From contig NW_019775878.1 in the NCBI RefSeq assembly GCF_001039355.2, positions 54,607 to 118,606 on the forward strand: 64,000 nucleotides of DNA. Reading direction: 5' to 3'. The notes below the pieces were generated by a model. It was given only the letters and a program-made list of their open reading frames with translations, was not told where the DNA came from and made no database searches. Source of the DNA: Lingula anatina (Eukaryota; Brachiopoda; Lingulata; Lingulida; Lingulidae). Positions 49,138-59,302 of this stretch are shown here, one piece after another. The stretch's first letter is position 1, and each line of letters starts with the position of its first letter. The translations under genes were made by a program, and so were the position numbers.

Positions 49138-49972
49138 GACAGAGTTACCCAAACAGGAACACCGCGCCCGGGCGACACGGACAGTGAACCTGATTAAATT
49201 TGATAATTTGAAGCCTGTGAAAGAGATTATAATTGAACGAACGCAGCACGGAAAGGGCAGTACGGGCAGTATACGGGAAATTATTACACAGATAAATAGC
49301 ACTCAAATTACATATATAGATATCCATTGTTATTACACATATTTAGTTTTATGTCAACTGCTCACAGCATTGATTGTACGCTAGCATCATACTATAAGTA
49401 TTGTATACATGACTAAGACATAGAAATTAATTATGTATTATTCTCTTTGTGAAACGAACCTTAATATTGACAGTAATAATTCATACCCATAGACATCACT
49501 AAGTGGAAGATGATTATAAGCAATATCCTTGGGACATAAGTTTACTCTGCAATTTAACTCTTTCAATTTATGTAGTGGAATATCACCCAATTAGCTGATC
49601 AACTCGCAGATTAACCGAAGCCTTCTGCTTATCTCTCACTCACTTAAGTCGCACCCTGCTAAAATGTGATTTCTTCCTCATAAACAATTGTATACAGGGC
49701 AAGTCGATAAAAAACTGCACATTACATCTGCTATGAAGGTTCTCTTTCCTTGTCTCACTGATCCAGGTGCATAATTCGTCTTAAAATCTGAATTGAAGAT
49801 TGTAGACGATTTTTTTAAATTTCCATTTCGAAGTACCTTGAAGGAGGACCAAAAAGCATTCCCAGACAACAGACTCTTAAATTGTTTATATAATCCAGAT
49901 AAGCAAAGGACTTTGGCCTGTTAGTACTTTGAGTATACGTTATACATGCACCCTTCTTTTTATTTGGGGATG

Positions 49973-49975
<3 letters not shown>

Positions 49976-50030
<55 letters not shown>
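49976..50030. repeat. (TA)n microsatellite
   Basis: About 27 TA dinucleotides lie in the leader intron of METTL24-like copy 1. Confidence 0.97.
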
Positions 50031-50032
<2 letters not shown>

Positions 50033-50342
50033 TATTCAAAGTCAATAAGGGGCTGGAGTTCGTCTCCTCGTGCAGATTTATGAATAAATTAACAAAGTAA
50101 GAACCTGGTGAAACAAGTTTGATGGGTCCCATGCTTAACCTTGTTATTCATTCTTCTAGATGTTTGAGAGACTGAGGTTATAAGATATTCTAAAGAGTTT
50201 CGTCGCGTCAGCGGTTTGGCGTTTTAATTTTCATTCCATAGTTTAAATCATGTTATAATTTACATACATGTCTTTAACACAACGTTAACTATATATTCTA
50301 CGTTCCATGGTTAATGCATACTTTTCTTCACTAAAAAAATTT

Positions 50343-50575
50343 ATTACCTAAGCCAACAAAGGAGGTTATGTTTTTTTCATCGTCGTTGCTTTGTCTATTT
50401 GATCGTGTGTCTGCTTGTCAGTGGACAATATACTATATCTCGAGCAGTTCTTTCCAAATGTTGGGGACATTATCGAGATTGACAGTTTTTTTAATATTCC
50501 GGATACGAAGAAGTTATTACAACTTTGACTAAATTTGGTCCCTGCTATCTTTTTTGATAAAATTGTCATTTTCTT
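50343..50575. mobile_element. Degenerate copy of the CCTCCGCCAAGG repeat
   Basis: AAAGGAGGTTATGTTTTT, then GTTGCTTTGTCTATTTGATCG and CTGCTTGTCAG, follow the same order as the element at 58311-58541. Its distinctive right terminus is not recognisable here. Confidence 0.4.
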
Positions 50576-50596
50576 TTCTTTTCTTTCATGTCTGCG

Positions 50597-51026
50597 CTAA
50601 GGGCTCATTTCCATTGAAACTATCGGTCTCCATAGATCGATCCAACTCTGCATGGACTCGCTGAAAGCAATCAGTTTAACAGGTTAACACACCTCCTCTT
50701 CTGTCCAAAGTTATCGTATGATCACCAGCATTTATGTGTTCTACACAAGGCCAGTAGGTGGCGCGTTAATATGAAAAACTGACTGCATTCAACGAAAGTC
50801 CTGGTGTAACGAAACTGAGGGTCCGTGAAATAGAAAGTCCGCCCTCCAATGGTTAGGGTTAACCTGACCTAAGCTGGGTCAAAATCTAGGGCGTGGCTTA
50901 CGGTACCTGTACAAATGAATGGAAAGGGACTCTGTATCGTGGAGGGCTCTCTGTCACGTTAAACCTCAGAGTTGAATCGATCTTCCGGTACGTAGACCGC
51001 CAGTGTCAATGGGAACGAGCCCTTAG
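50597..51026. mobile_element. Foldback element with arms beginning CTAAGGGCTC
   Basis: The left arm starts CTAAGGGCTCATTTCCATTG and the right arm ends CAATGGGAACGAGCCCTTAG. Inverted similarity continues for about 60 bases, including CGGTCT and GATCGATYCAACTCTG blocks. No coding capacity. Confidence 0.8.
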
Positions 51027-51538
51027 AGTCTTAACATTGACAAGTATCAGAAGGCAAAGAAAGTCGCGCCGGGGGCGGGGTTGAAAGGGTGAAAGAGGAA
51101 AAGTAATTTCATGGTTTCACGATAGTAGTGTCAGTTTGAAATCTGCATGTATATAGATAACACAGAAAAGTTTCTTGTAGGACTGTCAATATCAATGACG
51201 AGTCCAGGATTTTGTTAAGAGGTTGGTGGGGGTGGTGTTAGGATTAATAAATCCAAAACATACGGTACAGGATATAAATAAGGGCAATATAAATATAACA
51301 TAAAGCAAACAAGTATGAACAATATTTTTGTTATATCTTGTCACAAATGCTATATTTTTTATATTTTTTGCGGGATGGTGGGGGGGGGGGATAAAGGCAG
51401 AGCCCCCAAAGGTTCAAAGGTGGGGTTTGCCTCTGTGGAAATCCGCCACTGATTATTGACATGTTACATGCAATAATCTTAATTTTTTCTATGCAAATAC
51501 TTATTTTCGTTTCTATATTAGCATTAACAGCTACTGGT

Positions 51539-51880
51539 ATGTCCGGACGGGGAATATGGAAACTCTTGGCGATTTTTGTAGTCGTCTTGCTGGTGGGGTT
51601 TTCCGTCCTGTGGATGCGTGAAGGTGTGTTTTTTTTAAAAACAGGTTTCTAATGTTAACATTTTGGCAGTCCTATAGTTTTGGCTCAAGTAAACATTAAG
51701 GTTGATGCATATAATAACATAAAGCAATTCTCTATTGCCAAAAGTTTAGGATTATATTTCTAACATTTATAATTCAGCGAAAGATATGGGCACCCTTAGA
51801 TCTCTATTGAGAAATGGCGCAGTCAATAACAATTGGCTAAATGTGAAATTGGTAAGCATATTTTCAGGTACATGTAACCC

Positions 51881-51929
<49 letters not shown>

Positions 51930-54707
51930 GAACCTGCTCAAACAGTCATTAACAAGGTATTTAAAATTGTTTAGTTATGCTACCATGATAAATGGTTGGC
52001 ATTTTGTTTTCATGCGAAAGTACATATTTCATTTCTGTGCTCTTCGTTTCCGATATTTTAACTTAAAAATTCTGGCGCGTTAAAATATGAGAAGCTCTCG
52101 AAGTGTGATATTAGCACTTTATAATACACGTTGTTTTATCTCTTTAAATATCTGTTATGTTAAGAAGAGTTCAATGTTATACCTGTATTACTACACATGC
52201 GTGCATAATGCATTTTATCTCTCACCTTGTAAATATTTAAGATTAATTCTAAGAACAGCTGTAAAAAATTTAAAAGCGGAAAACTTACTTCTGATGCATT
52301 TGTACTTACAATTAAAATGATAATTTCGATCCACACGGGGATGGAGGACCTAACTTTCATCTTTCTTTTCAAGGCGAGAGAGAAACACCAACTTAGAAAA
52401 GCATCAACCATAAAACCTACTCCGCGGAAAACGTTCTACAATCTAGCAGACGACATTGACTATTCAAGAGAAGCCGTTCCGAGACTGTCGAAGCCTGGTG
52501 CAATATCAGATAAGATTGAACTAGACTATTTCAGGTACACACTATGAAACGTGCGTTGGACTATAATAAGTCTGAAACAAATATTGAAATTGAACTCAAA
52601 AACGGTTAAATGGATCTTTGTTTTTTAAATGGGTTTGGATAGGTAAAACTTAGGTGAATATGAAAATTGCTGAAGTTTCCAGGAAAATTGATACGTTTAC
52701 TATGTACAGATTTAACGCATATTGATTGTTTTATACGTGCATTCAATTACAACCTGAGCGTGTTTAAAATAATATCGTAAAATTTAATGAAAAATAATAA
52801 AACATTTATTTCTTAAAATCCAAGTTTTACATAAGTTTCAGCGCTGTGTAATGTAGAATTTTAATTGTATAAAATAAATTAATTGTATAAATTAAATATT
52901 AATAAATTATTAACATAACTTGAGAAAAATCTGTTGCCTATTATTTTGTCGGTCTGTTCTTTGGTCTGACTGAACTAATTTCTCCCATTTCTCCACTCAA
53001 TAAAAAACAATTTGGCTCCTTTTTCCATTTCCAGATATCTTCAAAACTTACAGTTCGACTGCCGACACCGGATAAGAGCAGGAACCGGGGAAACGGGAGA
53101 CGGCGGCTGGGAGGTGTGCCTGGACCCGCCATACAATATGAAACCAGGGAAATGTTTAGTCTACTCCTTTGGGTAAGAAAATATGCGTAGGACTTCTGTT
53201 GCTTCTGGATTTGTATTTCTACTACACCCATGTCAGTAATTTATTTCCGCCAGTTGTGAAGTCCTTTCAATGTAGAATACCAGTGTATTGTAAGCTGTCG
53301 ATAAGATTAAAAAAAATAATAACGAAATTTCGTCTCGCATGTGTGTTGGTTAGCGTACAAGGAAACAACGTAGGTATAATTTAATATTGGTGTTAATCCC
53401 GTGGACTCTAGCCCAAGCTAGGGCTTACAGCTTTTTTTTTCACTCTTGCAACACAGTCGTACACCCCATACCAGTATACTTGTTACTCGACCCTCATCAG
53501 TATTTTATGTTCGGAAGGTAAGGCACCCGTTGAATATAGCGTTTGATGTGGAAAAAAATGGCTTAAAATTAGTGAAATACGGTACAAAAATGATATTCAC
53601 CCGGATGTAAATATTTGTTATTCCGTTATCCAGCATCAGTACCAACTGGTCCTTTGACGACTACATGGACAAGACCAGAAATTGTACAGTGCACTGTTTT
53701 GATCCAAGGTAAGCACTTTTCCTACGCGAAATTAGCAAAATACTGGTACCTTTCGTTTATAAGCAGCGACGAATTTATCGGAGGTCGTTAAATACAGTGT
53801 AGGCATATTCTATTCCTTCGCTTCTGAGGAATGTAACACCCCCTCCCCCAATGAAAAATGAGCATAAATAACACGTGAAACTTGACACATGCATATGCGA
53901 GTAGTAGGCTACATGTACGTGTATGTTTGCTTTTTGGCTCATACACGTAGCTTGTTCATTCGTATTTTCGGACGATACTTAATCATCCCTTCATATCATT
54001 GTCTCATTGTCACATGAATGTCCCCATTTAAATTTTTTAGTATAGGATAGATGATTAATTCTTTAACAAGCCTCATCAATTATAATAATTTCGTCTTTTT
54101 ACTTGTTTCCAGTATAGGAAAAAAAGACTTCAAGCGTTCCCCAAACATATATTTCCACAATCTGGGTATATCTGGAAGCAACGAAACCAATGATAAAAAG
54201 TGGCAACTTTACACGCTTGGATCCATAAAGCGACTTCTTGGACATGAGAACGTACGTCACATACTGGTAAAAATGTTACAGACATTTTATGTCTCCTTGT
54301 TCTAAACCAACTTAAATGATATATGACATGCATGTGCATGTGACAAAGAAAATAATAGGACAAACTCAAGTATGATGTTCGAAATTTGGCTGATGAAGGC
54401 TGCATTTATCGAAAGTTCCTCTGATAAAAGGTTAATAATTTTAGTGGTAAACATTGAATAATGTTGAGTAATGATATTTCCTTAAAGGGATAATAACTCT
54501 TTGTATGAGCTCTAATATTTCACAATAAAAACATTGAGAACAACTCATAGAAATATAATATATTCTGTTTTACCACAAAAATGGCAGTTATAGCTACAGG
54601 GTATTATTCTGATATCTGAGCTTGTCTTCAGACCGCGTGACCTCCATTGACGGCTATACTCTGTTATAATCTTTTAAGAGATTTTAACAAAAAACCAAAC
54701 TTTTTAG

Positions 54708-54749
<42 letters not shown>

Positions 54750-55581
54750 AGGGACTAACTTTGAATGTAAAAATAGATTCATTAACCATTGGCAAGTATG
54801 GGAAAATTATTGTTTACTCTAGGAAAATTCATTTTTTTTAGCCAAAATGAAGAGTTATTATCCCTTTAATGTTAACGTAGGTCACGTAGTGGTAGAAATG
54901 TTTCAGATATTATCCAGAACGAACCAAGTGTGTCCATATGTTAGTGACATGTTTTTCAAACGTGCAATGTAATCTTATTATTATATACCAATAGTTGGAC
55001 ATTTTAGCTGTGCAGCAAAAACTGATTTGCTCCAAAAATAATGTTACCATGGAGTCGTCAGTGTTATTGGCCGATCGAAACCGCGGCATAAAACTTAGTT
55101 TTGTTCTCAGGTTCAAGTTTAGTGGTCATTATGATTTATACATCAATGTATTATGTCTTTTGAACGTTCGGGAATGAAATATGTGTTGCATTTTATGGTA
55201 TATCCAGTTGGTACAATGTATCTCACTTGACACATCAAACTGGCAAATCTAGGGTTAAGATAAACAAGAGAGAGAGGGGGGAAAGAGCAAGCAGGAAAAT
55301 GTTTGGCTGACTTTGATCGTCAATATTAAAAATACTGAAAAATTGAAAAGAATACAATTCCATTTGTGATAAGTAGGTCACTAGTATTGGTAAATTATTC
55401 TTGGGTTTGCTAAGGTTTGTTTTAATACTGTTTTATGGAGGGGAGGGTATTAATACCGAAACTAAAGGGAGTTATTGGTGGGCGGGAGCAAGTGGGCCAT
55501 TCACTCGCGTTTGTGTGTATGTAAACAATTTGTTGCTCTCTCCGTCTGCATGTGTATCTGTCTAAATTGCACCCCGCTAAC

Positions 55582-55624
<43 letters not shown>

Positions 55625-55976
55625 TTTCAGCTGATATTAATTAACTATATATTTATTTAAGGTGACACTGGACTACCTGAAAATGGACGTTGAATGGAGC
55701 GAATGGCCAAGTTTACAGGCAATGTATCGCGAGGGTGTGTTATCCCAAGTCAAACAATTTGCTTTAGAGTTTCATGGTATCCCTAAAAAGCAGGCAGATG
55801 TCGATATCATCAACAAACTGTACGAGCTCGGGTTCAGGATATTCTACACCAAAAGGAACTTCTATAATCGAGCAAACTCGGGGCTAACACAGCGCACTGT
55901 TTATATGTGCATGGAGGTGCATCTTGTTAACATCAACTTTCTGAAGCAGGACGTAAAAAGCGGACACCGCCAGTGA
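51539..55976 (+). CDS. METTL24-like membrane-anchored methyltransferase, copy 1
   Basis: Seven coding exons: 51539-51623, 51778-51851, 52374-52534, 53035-53172, 53634-53708, 54113-54251 and 55662-55976. All are GT/AG and phase-matched, giving 328 residues. Start ATG is in MSGRGIWKLL, just after an acceptor at 51530. Residues 7-25 form a signal anchor, so a type II membrane or secreted protein facing the Golgi lumen is likely. The catalytic part resembles the Pfam Methyltransf_22 domain of METTL24: GGWEVCLDPPYNMKPGKCLVY, SFGI, NWSFDDYMD, a VHCFDP block, LGSIKRLLGHEN, and YLKMDVEWSEWPSL in the last exon. The family is assumed to use S-adenosylmethionine; its substrate is unknown. It forms a tandem pair with copy 2 and shares all intron positions. 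Confidence 0.9.
51891..51925. repeat. (CT)n microsatellite after exon 2 of copy 1
   Basis: A CT run lies about 40 bases after the donor. Copy 2 carries a CT run at the corresponding place (59262-59299). Confidence 0.95.
54482..54869. mobile_element. MITE with perfect 19-base terminal repeats
   Basis: Both ends are TTAAAGGGATAATAACTCT in inverted orientation, a perfect match. TTAA is outermost on each side. The interior holds a run of about 40 A at 54708-54748. It lies in the intron before the last exon of METTL24-like copy 1 and is absent from the same intron of copy 2. Confidence 0.88.
55577..55629. repeat. (TTTA)n beside the last acceptor of copy 1
   Basis: About 13 TTTA units lie 30 bases upstream of the acceptor at 55661. 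An equivalent tract in copy 2 (63278-63307) directly precedes its acceptor. Confidence 0.95.
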
Positions 55977-56170
55977 ATCATTAACACTGTACAGGTCGCG
56001 AATAGCTGCCATCCGCTGAATACATTCCACGTATTTGTATATTAATGCTTGGCGCTATATCATGAACTTAAATGGTTACTTTTATTATTTTTCATGCTAC
56101 AATTCATACTCGACCAGGCACAACAAATGTTGACAGTTATGTAATATCAAACTAAAAATGCACAATCCCT

Positions 56171-56985
56171 AAAGCCCCCGTCACACTTATTCGGAATCAG
56201 CAGGAATCAAGCAGAACCAGCCGGAATGACTCAATTTAAAAATTCATACTACATTCGGGAAGAAATTTCAAATTGGCCTAAATTCTTGTAAGAATACCGT
56301 TGGAATACTCAGAATGCAATGAATCCGCCTTGAATGATTCGTGCACATTTCGGCTGTATTAGCTCTTAAATGCAACTCGAATGTAGTTGGAAAACTAGGA
56401 ATATCAATAATGTTGTCAGAATCTTTGTAATACACTTCGAATGCCGTACGAGTGTAGTTCGATTGCTGGCTGAAATAGGATCGAGACGCATTCGAGTTGC
56501 ATTCTGGGTCTTGCCATTTCGGTTCTCCCTCGAATGTGATCAGAATGTTTCGAATGCTGTCGGAATGCCGTGAGAATATTTAGAATGCAGTCATAGTGCA
56601 GTTAGAATACTATTCAAATGCCATTCGATAATTTTCCACTTGTAATTCACTTCGCAAGTTTTTAACGTAAGCAAAACATTCGGGCCGGTGTAACAGTAAT
56701 TCAAGTCCTGCGGACCTCGGTTCCTGGTAGTGGTTGTCCGTAGGACTTACATAACTTGGGAACAGTAGTCCTAAGGGGACTTAAGTTCCTGGCTCATAAT
56801 TAGAGTAGGTAGGACTTGTATTACTGTCAGACTTTTATTCCTGTTACACCGGCAACAAGAATGGGAAAAAGTATTTGGTATGCACTCGGAATTTTTAGAA
56901 TGCTCTTCGAATATCCACGAACGCACAAAGAATTGTCTTTCCTACGACATTCTTGCTCATTCCGCCTCTAGTGTGACGAGGGTAT
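56171..56985. mobile_element. Non-autonomous transposon, interior rich in GAATGC words
   Basis: The ends are AAGCCCCCGTCACACT and AGTGTGACGAGGG, imperfect inverted repeats flanked by TA. The interior repeats CGGAATGC, AGAATGC, TCGAATG and variants on both strands at a spacing of roughly 10-20 bases. The METTL24-like copy 2 unit lacks it: there CACAATCCCT (63817-63826) is followed at once by GACGACTAG. That provides an empty site. Another element is nested at 56684-56853. Confidence 0.85.
56684..56853. mobile_element. MITE nested inside the 56171 element
   Basis: It has perfect 13-base inverted ends, GCCGGTGTAACAG and CTGTTACACCGGC. The interior is made of AAGTCCT/AGGACTT words. It interrupts the GAATGC-rich element, so it inserted later. 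Confidence 0.85.
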
Positions 56986-57099
56986 AAGGAATTAAAACGA
57001 CTAGAGCCCTATAAGAGGAAAAAAAAGGTCCAAGGCGAAACTCCATATAAGAATGCGCTTCAAATGATCGCCCGGATTTTCAGACAGAAGAAATGTCAC

Positions 57100-57690
57100 T
57101 AGTAGCTCACCTGCCCTAACCTAACGTGCATGCACTGCGCACTGGGATAGAGAAATCAACACCTCTGCCTTGTGCAAATACGCTACAAGTATGTACAAAT
57201 ACGCTGCAAATGCGGTACAAATACAGTTCGAATACGTTATAAGAGGTCACTTGAAGCATTCGCTGTAAATTTTCTCACGATAAATAAATAAATAAGTCAC
57301 CAGTGGGGCAGATACATATGTAAATAAATAAATAAATAATGTAAGTTCACGAAAATGAAAACAGTGATACATGCTTATTTGATATATAAATACATGTTAT
57401 TGGTTTCTTCTTTAGATCATGTATAATTGGCCATTTAACAATACATACATGTACGTTTGTCTATTATAAATGTCTATTATAGATTGCTTCTGTTTACGCG
57501 CCTGCCACGTGTATAATATATAAGATTATATAAAATCCGTGCACACATTTGGATTCTTCTTAAATCTACTGGTAACCTCGGATGTTTTGTAAATAGAGTT
57601 TATATCCAGTGGCATACATTGAGAAAACCATGATATCAAGTATTCATTATATAATATCAAATATTCATCCATTCAGTACTACTTTTGGTA
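57100..57690. other. Junction between the two tandem units
   Basis: Similarity to the second unit's tail ends near 57100 and similarity to the first unit's head begins near 57690. Between them lie AAAT tracts (57282-57294, 57319-57338) and unremarkable AT-rich DNA. Confidence 0.45.
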
Positions 57691-57827
57691 TGATTATAAG
57701 CAGGCTGCATCTTCGATACTGCAAGTTATAAATTATAAGATTAAGGCGCGGATCATCATTTCGAGTATAACAAATCCCAGGCATTGTTTGCGAAGTATTT
57801 GGAAGATTCTTTAAACCAATTGTAAGG
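57690..57827 (+). promoter_or_regulatory. Promoter and non-coding first exon, METTL24-like copy 2
   Basis: It aligns with 47560-47738. A TTATAAGC TATA-like element lies near 57696. A donor GTAAGT at 57828 would splice to the acceptor before the ATG exon (GTAG at 58911-58914). Confidence 0.55.
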
Positions 57828-58310
57828 GTAAGTAAGGTTAAGTTGAATTAAATTCAAACATACAGTGATGGGGAAATAGTCGTGGACGCCTCACTTTATT
57901 ATTTTGGTTGAAATCTTGGAATTGCATTAATCTGAGGGGTTCAAAGATCAGATGGTTTGGTATATACAGTGCATGGAAGATCCACTTGGCCTCCATCTTT
58001 TGATGCGATGAGGGGAGGGGGGTACAGTGTATGTATATTTTCATCATCGATGCTTTGTACTACGTACATTGATTTATGTCTACACAATGTTTGATTAATT
58101 TTTCAAGACAAGCAGATACTCACGAGGAAAAGTCTACTGGTTACGACTTTAAATATGTTTTGTTTCTGTTATGTCTTTTAGTGAATGCAATTTTTCTCTG
58201 CTGGATATCTGCGATCTTGGAGTGCTTTTTATAGACAAACACCAGAAGGTAAAGCGAAGAAGGGGGAGATTACTCGACTGAGGTGTAAGCGACAAATGTT
58301 ATCTTAATTT

Positions 58311-58541
58311 TTACCTCCGCCAAGGAGTTTTACCCCTGTTTGTCTGTTTGTCTGTCATCAACATAACTCAAAAAGTTACGGACCGATTTTCATGAAATTT
58401 TCAGGGTAGGTCAGAAATGGGTTAACTTAGAAGTGAGAACTTAGTAGTTTTTGGTGGTGATCCGGATCAATTATCAATCAATAATAATAAAAAAATTGCT
58501 ACCTTGGCGGAGGTCTGCGCTCTCGGAGTGCTTTTCTAGTA
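58311..58541. mobile_element. CCTCCGCCAAGG hairpin repeat
   Basis: Ends TTACCTCCGCCAAGGAG and ACCTTGGCGGAGGTCTGCGC are inverted. The interior contains TTGTCTGTTTGTCTGTCA, AACTCAAAAAGTTACGGA, TTTTCATGAAATTTTCAGGG and TTTGGTGGTGATCCGGATC. From general knowledge this looks like a repeat dispersed in many marine invertebrate genomes. Part of its right end (GGAGTGCTTTT) recurs near 58219, suggesting a second fragment. Confidence 0.8.
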
Positions 58542-58925
58542 GAAGAATATTATCAGTTTGAAAACAGATTCCAGACAAAAAGGGTTCCACATATGACTGC
58601 CATATCAATCGTGGCTCCAGGATGGGGGTGGGGGTGGGGGTTTAAAATATTCTGAACGGTAAACAGTGATGGGTATTTTTACTAAAACGGGGGTGTAAAT
58701 TGTCTTTGTTTTGTTGTGTTTTCTTCTTTTTCTTTTTTCATACCGTGTTTTTGATGTTGTTGGTGTTGTGTTTGGGGGGAGGAGGGGGAATAAAGAAAAT
58801 CCAGTGAGTACCCCCACAGTTTGAACCAAGGGATTCTTAATTGAATATTGCCAAGGCACAGATAGTAGTTATAATTGTTTTCTCTGTAAACATTTTCACA
58901 TTTTTCTGTCGTAGAATTAAAAACT

Positions 58926-59256
58926 ATGTCCGGACGGAGAATGTGGAAACTCTTGGCGTTTTTCCTAGTCGTTTTGCTGGTGGGACTTTCCGTCCTCTGG
59001 ATGCGTGAAGGTGTGTTTTTTTAAACAGATTTCTAATGAAAACATTTTGGCAATCATATATTTTGTCTTAAATAAGATTAATACATACGCGACATAGAAT
59101 CAATTACAAAAACATGCAAGAATAATTGTCTAACTTTTATAATTTAGCAAATGACGTGGGCATCCTTAGATCGACATTGAAAAATGGCACATTCATTAGC
59201 AGTCGGTTAGATTTGAAATTGGTAGGCATCTTTTCCTGCAGAAATTCTCTTTCGTT

Positions 59257-59302
<46 letters not shown>

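Noticed and set aside
48555-49302. Several minus-strand frames around 48.5-49.3 kb
   Set aside because: They run through the foldback elements and carry no domain; they have no coding support.
54708-54748. A-run as the tail of a retroposed transcript
   Set aside because: It sits in the middle of an inverted-repeat element and has no polyadenylation signal at proper spacing.
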